64,000 nt of DNA from Litoditis marina (Eukaryota > Nematoda > Chromadorea > Rhabditida > Rhabditidae): the NCBI GenBank assembly GCA_964036275.1, contig OZ038433.1, positions 18,420,257 through 18,484,256 of the forward strand, in the 5' to 3' direction. A program made the translations under genes and the position numbers. The number at the start of each line of letters is the position of its first letter. The stretch's first letter is position 1. This document shows positions 12,595-24,651 of this stretch, in pieces. The notes beneath the pieces were generated by a model. That model worked only from the letters and a program-made list of their open reading frames with translations. It was not told the DNA's origin and made no database searches.

Positions 12595-12645
12595 GAATTG
12601 ACGTGGAGTTGAGGTTATGGCAATACCTCAACTCCACGTCAATTC
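12595..12645. repeat. Perfect 21-bp-arm palindrome
   Basis: The arms GAATTGACGTGGAGTTGAGG(T) at 12595-12615 and their exact complement at 12625-12645 are separated by 9 nt. It lies in the 3' flank of the RTE element. It could fold as a hairpin in RNA or be a template-switch product. Confidence 0.9.
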
Positions 12646-12769
12646 ACGTTGTAAAAGACAAGCTCCAATTCCTAACAAGCATGCGTAAGTGTGTATTTCA
12701 AGGAGAGCCTGTTCTTAGAGATTCAACTCCTGAAACGCATTTTCTTGGTCTTTCCCCCAGCAAAATTTT

Positions 12770-15700
12770 GCATCTTCCAGTAGAAGTTGATTCAAAGGTT
12801 GAGCTATCAATGCGAAGATTTCAAGATTTCAAGATTTGTTCGATCACATCACATTGTTGCGAAGTGGTTTCCTTGACTGCTCTCCAGATTTTAATGTCTC
12901 TGCATGCTCTTAGTATCTCTTCGCCACGGATGGGGGCAGGGCGGACTCGACCTATTCTGACTGCGGTATTATAACCACGGACTGCTTCAACCAACTCATC
13001 TCTCCATCGGACAACGGGCCTACCACGCGACCGGTTACGATTATACGGACATCATTCAGACATGATCAAGGACCATAGGGATTGAGGCATGTGGGCAATT
13101 CTGTAAGCAAAGTTTAATTTATGTTTGGCAGCTACAGTAGCCACGTCCGTCAACCGAATGACGCCGCAAAAAACGGCACTTGCGAGGCGATCTTGTATTC
13201 GTTTGTTTAGCATTTCACGCTCCATTTCTCCCTGCACGACACGGAGACGCTCGATGTTCTTCTTCGAAAGGACCCAGGATTCACTGCCATACAACAGTCT
13301 CGGGAGAATCACGGCGTGAAAAATCTTTGCCTTGTACCTCATCGGGAACAAGGGTGTCTTCAGAATGTGACGGTATTCGTTGAACGCTGCACACGCTGAG
13401 AAAATTCTTTGGCTCAGTTCGACGTCCCAACTGGCTTCCATTGAAAGATGGACACCGATATATTTGACTGTGGTTCTCGATGGTAGAGCATGACCATGAT
13501 ATTTCAACGGCGTGTTATCCGTCACATTATTCATATATTCGGATTTGTTCGGATTCATCTTATGACCAACAGATTGGCAAGCTGTCTCGAATTCTTCCAT
13601 CATTCTTCTAAGAGTTCTCTTGTTTGAGCAAATATTATTCCATCATCCGCAAAGAGAAGGTGGCTCAGAAAACGACCGCCCACTCTCAGTCTTTTTCCTT
13701 CCCAGTTCAATTTCCGAAGAGCGATATCCAGCACGGTGGTGAACAGACGCGGAGAAATGACATCTCCTTGGCGAACTCCTCGATAAATTTCGATTGGAAC
13801 TTTCAAACCGTTTGCACCTATAGTGGTGGACAAGCACGTGTAGATAGCCTTCAGGAGCAGAATCAGTTTTGGATGAACACCGATAAGTTGCAGTGAAGAC
13901 CATATTGCATCGTGATGTATGTGTTGCAAGTGTCGAATGCTTTGGCTAGGTCAACAAAGCAGAAGAAGGCCGGGATTCGATATTCTCTGCACTTCTCGAT
14001 CACTTGTTGGACTATATGGTTGTCTGCTGTGCCATAGGGCTTTCTGAATCGACACTGTTCTTCGGAAATGTTTTCTTCCATCGACGGTTCCATTCTGTTC
14101 AGCAAACAACGTGACAGAACTTTGTAGAGAGTGTTCAACAGGGTGATCAGTCGATAATTCCTAATTTCAGCAACAACGCCTCTCTTGAACAATAGTATCG
14201 TTCCCGAAAGCAAGAGGTCCGAAGGGAGGTTTCTCTCAGCCAGAATCAAGTTGATTAAGATCCGAAACAATTGCTGTGCTTGACCATTTGACTGCTTCAG
14301 GAGGAATTTTGTCGTTTCTCGAAGAGTTTCCCAGAGTTGTCTGTCGGATAGCGAGAAGAACTTCGGACTCGAAAAAGGTGGAACGAAAAAGGTGGAACGG
14401 ATTCTTCAGACGGCATGATTGTGGTTTGTTGCTGACTTCTGTTCTTGTACAGACCATCGTAAAGACCTTGTACAACATCGGATAGACCTCGTGCGTCACT
14501 GCTTAGAAGGCCATTGTTATCTCGGAGACGGACTGGTCTGTTTCTTCTCCGTTTTCCGTCGTCCATGACTTTTCTTAGACTGGATCCATTTTGTAGTGCA
14601 TTTCGTAGCCGATGATCCCGACATTTACGAACATCCTCTTTGCGACTCCATCCAGCCAATTTGCTGTATTGCACGAACGGGAGTCTACCGATTGGAGTTG
14701 TGTCATTTTGAAACGAACGACGCAGGTGAAGAAGGTCCAAGGTTTTCTGCGAGATGAACGGATCCGGGCGCTACCAAGTTGTTGTAACCACTTAGGCGGT
14801 TCTTAGCTTTCTGTTCATGTTGTTGTAGATTTCCGTACTTGTTGTGTTCATACCACTGTTATCATTGGAAATTCCAAAATGACACAGGGCGCGGCTGACG
14901 GTTGGTATTTGTCTCGGATTGGTCTGTTTTCTCTCTGTTTCCATTTACAGTTTTGCACGAATCAAATGATGATCGGTATCGAATGAAAAACCACTTAACA
15001 CGGATACGTTTAAAGTGGGACGGGATATGAAGTAGTCGATTTGATCGTGCGTCAGACCATTGGGTGAGCGCCACGTCGACGTGCGCGGTTTCCGTTTTTG
15101 AAAAAAGGAATTCCACGAGCGGTTGCCATTGCATTGTAACCAACAGTATCTCTCCGTGCGAATTTCGACAATCGTAGGCGTAGGGTCCTAACGGAACTTC
15201 GTTGTTGAGTTTGTTTCCCAGTTTTGCGTTAAAATCGCCGGTTATGAGAGGGATCAGTTTGTTGTGGCAACCGGATAGAACTGTGTTGATATCAGCAAGA
15301 AACAGCCCATAATCGATATCTGTTGATGAACTGGTTGGAGCATAGGCAGAAGTGATTCTCAAAGTATAAGAACGGCATTCGACATCTAGGTAGGAAACTA
15401 TTGAGTTCACGGGGCAAAAACCTTTGATTTTTGCGACAAAGTTTTTATTGAAAACCGGTGCCATAATGAGGGTTTTGAGAGAAACTATAAAGAATCTCAC
15501 CACTCTGTAGCGTTTCCACACTTGTTCCGATCTTCTTCGTCTCTTGGAGAGCCACCACGTCATAAGTGATCTTCTCCAGCTGCTTTGATAGAAGGAGAAT
15601 CTTGGCCATCTGATCCATTCCGCGGATGTTAAGCGAACAGACATTGAGCAAGTCTGGTAGGGAGAGGCGGCCCATAGAATCCCAACTTCCAGCTTGGACC

Positions 15701-15915
15701 GAATTCTCACCTGACGAGAGCGGGCGCGCCGTGGATGAAGATGAGAATGCAGAACTTGGAATTTCGAATAAATTTTGGCAGAGTGCCAAAGCTGAAATGA
15801 GTCTCGAAGCGAGATCCTGATAAATGGTCGAAACCATTTTGAATTTATCAGGAGCGAGCTCTGGCGAGCTTTTCTTTATCCAAGTTTTATGGTTCTAATA
15901 GTGCGGTTTGATAAA
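12770..15915 (-). pseudogene. RTE-clade non-LTR retrotransposon, frame-disrupted
   Basis: The minus strand carries an AP-like endonuclease followed by a reverse transcriptase. Endonuclease: LNIRGM, VVALQETKK and HYGTGF at ~15750-15440, then SAYAPT and ITGDFNAKLG at ~15350-15200. RT: NYRLITLLNTLYKVLSRCL, FVDLAKAFDT, GVRQGDVISPRLF, LLFADDGIIFAQ (the catalytic FADD box near 13655) and KYIGVHL. The tail RGRPVVRWRDEL reaches to ~12790. Gene order and motifs fit the RTE clade. At least four frame changes (around 15450, 14500-14270, 13900 and 13600) inactivate it. A second, short copy of its 5' end lies at 18643-18805, continuing there beyond the point where this copy stops (~15910). Confidence 0.85.
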
Positions 15916-18577
15916 ATTTTACTAAAAATTTTCGGCAGAATTTCTATTCTTTGGCACACTGTTCTCACACAGCTTCATTTGACCTTCTTACAGGTCCATT
16001 CCAGGCACTATGCCTTCTATTCATGCTATATTCTTCGGTTTTATAAATTTGTTGATATAAATTATTGCGTCATCTTATGACCAAGTGCAACACAATACGT
16101 CGGTTTCTTACTGTGGTAGTTAAAACCAGCACACGCATCAATTCCCTCGTGTCCCCATCATTATACGTGTGTGTCCGTTCAGAAATTATTTATTCTCCTA
16201 TCCTAACGGGCAAAAATTATTCATTCTCCTATCCTAACGGGGGATTTCAAAAAGTTTTTGTCAAGTTTATTTTCTCTTTTCGGGTTTTATTCACCATTTT
16301 CATGAGCAGTAGTTCCCAGTTAGTTCCCATGGCAGTGCTGCGAAGGTTTGACAGTTCTAGATTTCAATATTTTCTATTCGTGCTATCCATGGCGCCTGTA
16401 TCAGGCAGGAAGGTAAGCGGCGTTCTTGTGCACATGTACTCGAGCAGCTCATGTCTGCACCAATCTATATATTCGAGGGTTTTCTACAATGGAGAGCAGA
16501 GTTCCAGTCGTCAGTGTCTATATTCTCGAATGTGTTCCCTATCGCCTATTGCGAGAGGTTGAAAGGCGTCATGACGTCATATATTTGGCCTGCACCTCGT
16601 ATCTCGATGCGAAGGTGGCTCGTATCTCAATGCGATGCTGATATTTAGATGGGAGGAACGTGTTTCCGGTCGGAAGTTGTATTTTTTTCTATGTTTGGAG
16701 TGATTTGCGTCGAAACGCACAGGGCATTCAACCCAGAAAAGTCGTATTTTGTTTTCGCTCAAAATTCTTTCAATTTACACATTTCTGCATCAAAATTACT
16801 ATATGTATCATTTAATTGTTAGGAAAAGGAAGGTTCTTCCAGGGTTGTCGCTACTGTATTTTGGAGAGTTTGTGGAAATTAGTTCCGGGAACTATGCTAT
16901 GTGCTATCTCTCGAGAGGCGACGGTTGACGGTTAATTCAAGTGCTTTTAGAAGCTTGCACGCATTCACGGTTCAAGTTTAGAAGTTTGACTTCCTCCGAT
17001 TAGAACGACCTTATTGGGCATTCATCCAGGAAAATCATTATCACCTCCAAGGTGGCTCGTATCTCGATGCGATATAGTCAGTTCCGTGAGAAGGGCGGGT
17101 ATTTTCTCCAACGCGGTAGTTCTTTTAACTATGGGATGGATTGCTGGTGAAACAAATTTAACCCAGGAAATTCGTTCAGTTATCGATTCACAGTTTGACC
17201 TCTAAATTTACTGTGTTGCTCTCAATGTTCGGAAAGGAACCCGTTTTCCGAGTATAGGATCGAGTATACGAATTATAAAGTACGATTACGATGACGCGGA
17301 AACTTCATTAGCTTTCTCCTGTTACAAGTTACACTTGCGGTGTTTTACGTCGGTAGCCAACGCTATGGTGGCCGCTCTTGAAAAGTAAGTTTATCCAGAA
17401 GTTGAACGATATCAGGGCGTCATATATTTTGCTACACCTTCGAGGTGGTTAGTATCTCGATGCGAAGTTGTTTTTTTATTATGTTGAGCTAAAAGTGCTT
17501 TTATCCTAGGAAAGGCATTTATTTTCTACAAAGACCAGCTTCTGTCTGAAATCTTCCATTGACAAGGTTTGCGACAAAATTGCCTTTCCACCCAAATTTG
17601 TGGAATTTTGTCCAGTTCGTGGGATTGAAGGTTATATTGTCAGTTCTCTCTCAAGATACGGCTGGCGTTCGAGGTAAGGGTTAGGCGCCCTGGAAGGCAG
17701 CACGGTTTATGACTTTAGAAATAGAGAACACTGTTCCATACTGATCGAGTGCGTGCAATTACAGTCTTTTGTGTTCAACATGTTTGAAAAATAGAGTCAC
17801 ATGCTCTGTGCCATTTTTGACACTTTTTCGGTAGTGAGGTGCGTGAGAGGAGAAGAACAACTGGCAATTGCCTATACTATCCAATTTTCGCTAGTTTGCT
17901 ATGTTACTATGGCAGCTTTGAGCTTACCATTTCTCCATTCTTACACGTTCGTTTGCTTTACTCTGCTGTAGTTTCTAGACAGGCTAAAGTTGTGAATTAT
18001 TCCACAATGTACCTATGAAAGAGGCTAGAATATTACTATGGACCAAGAGTAGATGGCTGACTGCTTAGTTCCTCCAATTGTTTTGTCCCAATATTCAGAA
18101 AGGTGTTCGTTTCACGGCAATATTTTTCTACCAGTCTGCATTAAACAATTACCCTCCGACGGCAGAGATGAATTGTAAATCTTCTTTTTCCATGGGATTA
18201 GGGTGGCGTATAGTGCTGGAGCTTACAGGTTGCTCAAAGATTTGTTCTAAAAGTAAGATGTGTTCTAAACATTCTTCTTGCTGTACACCTTATAACCTCA
18301 GTCTATTCATCTGTTCTCAGTTTCTTGTTCGCAATATACTGTGTCCACTCCAAAACTAATATGGAATTCTGGTTCAATTGGCCTGGTAAGGAAGCTATCA
18401 TTTCATTCTATGTACTCTGCTATACTTTATTTTAACAATATCTCACGCGTATTTCAGTAATTATGTGTGAAAGAGTGCTCAGTTGCATACGTGAAAACCA
18501 AGTGTCGGGTGAAAGGTTTCTTTTCTGCTGTCCCAGTCTTCACTTTCGGCCTTAGTTCGCCGACTTTGCTTGATCCA
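15916..18577. other. Non-coding stretch with degenerate repeats
   Basis: No gene recognised. The phrase CTCGTATCTCGATGCGA recurs at ~16595, ~16618, ~17055 and ~17450 in related contexts (preceded by GTCATATATTT-like words at 16575 and 17420). This suggests a decayed tandem duplication of a ~430 bp unit. Short open frames here have no recognisable domains. Confidence 0.45.
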
Positions 18578-18805
18578 TGAAGCTTTCTACTCTCAAAATG
18601 TCTTCGAAATTTTGGTTATGCCGTAGTTATACGGAGGTATAATTGGAATTTCGAATAAATTTTGGCAGTGGAAAGCTGAAATGCTGAAATGAGTCTCGAA
18701 GCGAGATCCTGATAAATGGTCGAAACCATTTCGAATTTATCAGGAGCGAGCTCTGGCGAGCTTTTCTTTATCCAAGTTTTATGGTTCTAATAGTGCGGTT
18801 TGAAC
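18578..18805. repeat. Chimeric junction: gypsy scrap plus RTE 5' end
   Basis: Bases 18578-18643 duplicate 22219-22290 (gypsy pol). Directly after, 18643-18805 duplicates 15755-15910 (the 5' region of the RTE element, including GCGAGCTCTGGCGAGC). The two joined scraps indicate rearrangement or nested insertion rather than independent elements. Confidence 0.75.
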
Positions 18806-19223
18806 CCACCCACCCACGCTCCGTTCAAACCGCGGGATTCGAGGGCGTATGAGTAAACTATCCGGGAAAAAGCTCGCCATCAAGTGAATAGTCTGTTACC
18901 AGTGTTATAATTTACTCAAGGCATTCTGTGTGACAGCCGGCTGTTCGGTAATAAGTTAACGCATCAGAAAATATGTCTCTGTCTTCCCTAAGCATCTGTT
19001 TGTTTTTAACAAAGTGTGAGCTTATCAAGAGTGCAGAGATCGGATTTTCGGAAGTTCCTGGGGTTGCCGGGAAAATCGGATGCTGTACCACGTCAAACTA
19101 TTCAGAAGTGTGCACTGCAGCTGGGGTCTGTTCATGTGATTAGTGGCGACCCAGGGGCTACCGATAATTCGAGGTGAACCAACGACAAGGTAAAGCAGGA
19201 GTAACAGGGCTACATATTCAATC

Positions 19224-22001
19224 TTAAAGGGGGGCTGCATTGAATGTTCAAAAAGTAGTAAATGCTGGGATAACTCGATATATACTCATTTCTTTTCAAA
19301 ATACAAACTATAAATGCACTATTTTGTACTTTTAGTTCATTTTCACCTAAGTCAGACACGCAGAGGAAGTTTGGAGTGGCGCCAAGTTACGTGACAGCCG
19401 TATATTGGTTGTGTTCCACACAAATGGTTCCAATCAACATTTATACAACATGGTAAATTATAATGGAGCAAAAAATGCATATTATCTAAAATCAAAAAGA
19501 ATGGAAGCATTTCATAAGGATATTTCAAAATAAGTCACACGTAACTCTACCACGAACTAAAAAGTAACACGTTTTTATTGTTACATGTGCCGTGGTATTT
19601 ATATATGCAGTATTACACCACAAAGTAAGAATGCTAGAGCTATATAAATAAGATCACAAATTCAGCAAATCTGATATTTTACAGAAATTCAAAGAAAAAT
19701 ATTTATAACTTTCGTGTAAATACTCCAAGACAAGCCTAATGAACTTTACCGAACTAATGAGAAAGGATAATATAGGTAACAATGTTCAAATAAGAACAGA
19801 GACCACAAATATATCCAACTTATTCTATGAAAAATCAAATAAGAAAATCTACCAGAGTCGCGAAAAACCAATGATTGTCGCTAAACAAAGGAAATGGTAC
19901 ATGGATACGATCATACTACGAATAATACTCTAAAACTGAGAATGGAGTCCCCGCTCTTCCAGTGACTCAGATGACGAATCCCTCTAGAATACAGATACAT
20001 ATGTTCGTCAAATAATATTATTGCTCACATACACCAAACAACTGAAAATGAATTACTTTTTGTAGCTTAGTCGGACCTTACCGGTGTATGATTGTTCATT
20101 TGACTGAACTTGTGACTGTCGATAAGCTGCGCTAAGAAAGAGAAGAACGATAAACGGGGGCCCACTCTCTACGAACCATCTGGTGTACTATCTGATTACC
20201 TCTACGTATTCCTTTTTGAATGGTTTCGAATTGAATGGTTCTGAACTTGGGTTTCGTCACTGCTTACAAACAAAGGTGCGACTATCTTACAAAATATACA
20301 AAAATTAGTCCCATTTGATTATAACTTTGTCGAAACTCATAATTTCTCAACAGAAATAGGCCTATTCTCCCAATTGCGGCAAAACAGAAGTCCGTTTTTA
20401 GAGTTTTCGTGACTTCTAGGTCCACTTCACTCAAGTATGTTAGTAATGAACTCTTACTGTTTTGACTTAGATACTTTTTGGGTCTAAGTCAAAACAAAAC
20501 CTAGGCAAGAGGAAGAGACCAAGAGGTGACCTGGCACCAGTAAAGTCCGATTATTCGATATGAAAGAGCCCGTTTATGGATAATAACTAGTAAAATTATT
20601 CGATTTTCATTCAGAATTAGACAAATTTTCTCGGTTTTGGTGGAAAATAAAGTAGCCCGTTTTGTCATTTTTTGGCTATTCGGACAACTTCACTGGGGTT
20701 TGATTATGGTCCTGTTCTCAACAAAACATATCCTCGTGCATGAACCCAACTGCAATGTGCTTATATTATTTGATAACACTCAGTAGCAAAAACAAACACA
20801 AAGTAGCAGTTAATTGACATTTGACATGAAATGACCATTTCCGCGATTTGCCCAATAACTATGAATATGTGGGATAATATCCATTCGACGTCCAACCGAC
20901 GTTCAACACTGAAACAAACAAACAATAAGTTATCAAGCATCAATCAAACCTTAAACAACAAACCAACGGTGAACCCCAAGTTTTGAGCATTAGATTAGGC
21001 AGAACAGTGACCGGTTATTTAGTTCAGGTTACTAATGTGTTATTTACTCAGATGACAAGAAAAATAAACGGTTATCATGCACAAAACACGGTTAGGGCTA
21101 GATGAAGAATTTCCCGCTAAAGATAGATTTATCGACCACATCAGATCAGTATTGAATACACGTGCTAGCCGGTTAGAGTAGCGACAGTTTGAAAAGCAAC
21201 ACATACTAGTCGCCATACAGCACTACGGTTACAACTAAGAACTAACTATTTTTCAAAAAGAAACCAGTTACACCAAAACGAATATACCAAAACGTACTAG
21301 GGTAGTCTTCTTTTTTTCAAAACGAGGGTATTGTCACGGAAAGTTAGATTTATTCGCGGATCTGCTGACTGGGTTGCTCAGTTTCCAGATAAAAATTACA
21401 TATACATACGAACTTCTCTTTTGGATACACTACGGAATTAATATACTTTTGAGAGGAAAACAGACACTAAGAAGACATAAATGCATTAGTAACTAACCGG
21501 AGGGAGACATAATAAGAGGGAACAAGTACATCGACATTGATTACGTCATTCTACCGATACCAATTCCGGCTCGTCTATGGGCTGGAACCTGAAGAAAATA
21601 GCACTGAATTGGTTTTTTTTCAATAACTTTGAAAACATATGCGTTAGTAGCACAACGAAAAAATGAGGAACAATACATAACAAAATATAACGATCGAAAT
21701 AATATAAACCAATACGGAAGTTACGGAAAACTTTGAAACTGAAAATCAGCTAACTCTTCTTTTCAACATATTCGTTCTTCCCGACATATTCAGACCAAAA
21801 CTACATGAACATGAATAACAACATACAAATATGAAAAGGAGACGTAGACGAAATATTCGAGAGGAAATTTCGAATTGGATGGACTGCCAATATTATCGAC
21901 TGCGCCGCGCCGCTCGCCTGCCGCTCTGCGTCTAGTGCCTTTTGGTCTTTCCGATTGGAGCACGTTAGACAAATCGCCCATTCAATGCAGCCCCCCTTTA
22001 A
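19224..22001. mobile_element. TTAA-flanked 2.8 kb DNA element (piggyBac-type target)
   Basis: TTAAAGGGGGGCTGCATTGA begins at 19224, and the exact complement of it (plus ATG) ends at 22001, giving 23-bp inverted ends that include a TTAA on each side. TTAA duplication is the hallmark of piggyBac-type insertion. The 2.78 kb interior has no recognisable transposase, so it is probably non-autonomous. On its minus strand is a possible receptor exon (20761-20908). Confidence 0.7.
20761..20908 (-). pseudogene. Possible terminal exon of a 7TM receptor
   Basis: On the minus strand a strong acceptor (TTGTTTGTTTCAG) precedes an open stretch that starts VERRLDVEWILSHIF and ends YFVFVFATECYQII before a stop. 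The hydrophobic segment and its N-x-x-x-F pattern look like TM7 of a nematode-type chemoreceptor. The resemblance is from memory of the fold pattern only. Upstream exons were not identified, so this is at best a captured gene piece inside the TTAA-flanked element. Confidence 0.3.
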
Positions 22002-22206
22002 CAAACATCAGGGGTAAGTTGCCTTCCTTACTTAACTTCGTCTCATTCATCTTTTCAGGGAATCAGTTTCATTCAATCGCATATGTTTCCCTCGTGTATA
22101 TATATTGCTCACCATTGTAATTTTTTTGAGTACAATGTATGTTTAGTTGTTTTGCTGCTTGTCGTTGGTTTGTGTTGTATTGTGTTGTTATAATGCACTA
22201 TTGGTC

Positions 22207-23047
22207 CAATGAAGCTTTCTACTCATGAAGCTTTCTACTCTCAAAATGTCTTCGAAATTTTGGTTATGCCGTAGTTATACGGAGGTATAAGTGCTATAAA
22301 ATTTCGAGCATAGGACGCTGCTCCGAAAAAGGATTTTACAGCCTTGGCATCTGTTAGGGCTGGTATGTCTGCTATACTTTGAATTTTATTTGGGTTTGGT
22401 CTAGACCCCTCTTTACTTATGAGTAATTCCAAATAACTCACCTATTTTTGAGCGAATTACACTTTTCCTTGGTTAACATTCCGAATTGTTTGATCCTTTC
22501 GAACATTTCAATCAAATCCTCCGCATGTTGTTCAGAGGCCATATGCATGAAACATCCCGAGTCGGGTTGGGATGCTACCCCGAGCTGAATTGGCCGGGAA
22601 ATAGCTCGGGATAGCATCCCAACCCGGCCCGGGATGTTTCATGCATACGGCCTCATTCGGCAATGTATGCGAAACAACAGACTTTCAATTCTCTCACTAG
22701 CTCGTTTGCGACACTCTGAAAGGTATTTGGACCTACTTTGAGTCCTTGAGCTGAAACGCAAAACTGGTACAATCCTAAAAAACATGAAAATGCCGTGAAA
22801 AACATGAAAATTTTTTCAACATGTGAGTGATCTGACGTTCAATTTCTACTTTTTTCTCCAATGTTACTCTATAAGCTTTACATTTTGCAATTTGTGCGCC
22901 AGGAATAAAATCAATCCGATGAGTTATCTTACCTGTGTATATTCCAAGAAATCCATCGGGCCCCACAAAACAATCCTGATAATGTTTAATAATATTAAGA
23001 AATTTATCTTTTTGTTCATTTGTGAGTTCTGAGTTATCTATTTTCAT
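22207..23047 (-). pseudogene. Ty3/gypsy pol fragment: reverse transcriptase
   Basis: On the minus strand, 23047-22800 encodes the RT entry region (HRIDFIPGAQI, YRVTLEKKVEIERQI). 22530-22440 encodes HAEDLIEMFERIKQFG and the following TKEKC. 22441-22241 encodes YLELLISKEGSRPNP and VKSFFGAASYARNFI. These are ordered Ty3/gypsy RT motifs; the catalytic part is lost, and a 118-bp MITE is inserted at 22536-22653. It pairs with the RNase H piece at 12076-12440. Confidence 0.8.
22536..22653. repeat. Palindromic MITE, CATGAAACATCCCG family
   Basis: A 118-bp element whose halves are nearly complementary: AGGCCATATGCATGAAACAT at the left and its near-complement ending at 22653, with GGGTTGGGATGCTA / TAGCATCCCAACCC inside. 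It interrupts the gypsy RT. A second copy is at 60127-60253. Confidence 0.85.
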
Positions 23048-23195
23048 GTCACCTCCTCGTCCACTGAATGCATCCTACCACAGCGTTGGAGCCTTGAGCA
23101 TTCCTTCTTTTCTATAGTCATCGATCGATCTCTCTTTTCCAATTTGTCCCGTTGCATATTTTGTGTAGAGTAGATAAATAAAATAATAAAGCGTT

Positions 23196-23236
23196 GGGAT
23201 TGGACCACATAACCGTGCTTCTTTAATCGTTTGCTG
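23196..23236. repeat. Truncated TTAA-MITE end
   Basis: GGATTGGACCACATAACCGT followed by GCTTCTTTAA matches the right end of the 124-bp TTAA MITE found at 32094-32217 and 39914-40037. The rest is absent. Confidence 0.65.
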
Positions 23237-23502
23237 CTTTAGCCTGTCAAGACAATCTTAGTGATTGTTTCGTCTATGCTGCGGGGACCGAACCTTTCTT
23301 GTAGTTTGATTTTGATACATGCAATAATTCACACTATGAACGCAGCGGGATACGGTATTGACATCTTCATCCCATCCTACGTCTCGTTTTAAATCCCACT
23401 GGGATGAAGGGACGTACAAATAGCGAATGTTTGAAAAAACGCAGGTCGAGACAGAAAACAGAGATTATAGCAGCATTTCCTGAAATTGTCCAATTCGAGT
23501 TA

Positions 23503-24462
23503 CTTCTGGAAAAAAAAAACCATTTTCTCAAGAGGAACGCTGGAGACGCCTATTAATTATGGAGTTGCAGCAACCCAAACGCAGTTACTGTGAACGTGAA
23601 ATAGTGAAGTCATTTGATCATTGTGCGATAATCGTTTGGATCTAAGCAAATTGGACGTGACTTCGCACAGCACATTTCACTGATGACATCATCTGACCCA
23701 GAAGACCATATACCCAATTCAATCCCATGTTTCACTTTTAATTTGATGTTCGATTAGCGTATCCAGCGTTCCTCTTGAAAATATGTTTTTAAAGGAGAAC
23801 TTCAGATTAAGTGTCATGGTTAATTGACCAAATGCCAAATTCGAAAATCTTTTGAAAACATGTTTGAGTCATCTGTTTGAGCCATTTTTGAGTCAATAAC
23901 TTTTCGTTGATGACGTAATGTGATCTTCAGAATGTTTAGAGAAGTCATTCATGAAAAAATGTAATTGAAGTCAGTAAGCCCGCAGCAATTTCGTATTATA
24001 GGTTCGATTTGAATCGTTCAATGTTGAGCTTGGTTATAACGTAATTCTTTGACGTGAATCAGTGTTTTGTTTTCATTTACATAAATTGAAAATTCGCCTG
24101 TGGTCTGAAAACGTTTCTTTGATCTTGAAATTCCATCAATCGAAAAAACGAAGCTCTTTGGAGAAAATTGTATGTCTATCTTTACTAAAAAGTGTCCAAT
24201 AATTCTCACAGAAAGCGATAAAAGTTTTTCGAAATCGATTTCGTCTCAACGATTTCTCAGCTAATAAAACAAAAAATTCACGGAATGAGCCATTTTCTCA
24301 CCCATCAACAATACAAATAAAAGGCTAGCAGGACATGAAATTGTATCATTCGACATGTATCATGGAATGATGCTGAAAGTCCTAGTCTTCTCGATATTGT
24401 ACACGAGAGGTTAGTTATAGTCCCTGCCCAGAGTGTCGAGCACATACTGTATCTCTCACTTC
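23503..24462. mobile_element. Interspersed repeat, right member of the inverted pair
   Basis: The reverse complement of this segment matches 9700-10597 over its whole length. Together the two copies bracket the 13 kb transposon nest and stop ~190 bp before the first visible exon of lectin gene B. Confidence 0.75.
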
Positions 24463-24651
24463 ATTATGTGTGAAACGGTCGAGTAGATCATCTACTGAAC
24501 TGTACCTGAATTATCACATGAAAGTATGCTGTTTTGAAGTTCCTCGCAATGGTAACTTGTAATTTGCCTCTACGTTTCACCGTTTCTCGTCATCCACACA
24601 TTTCCACAGTTCTACGTTGCTCAACAACGATTTAAATTTCTTCGATTGCAG

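Noticed and set aside
12354..12974. 206-codon plus-strand frame
   Set aside because: Antisense to the gypsy RNase H and the RTE tail, and crosses a perfect palindrome; no domain.
24518..24551. Possible first exon of gene B (ATG, phase-1 donor GTAACT)
   Set aside because: Phase would fit, but the 11-residue peptide is not a signal peptide and nothing else supports it.
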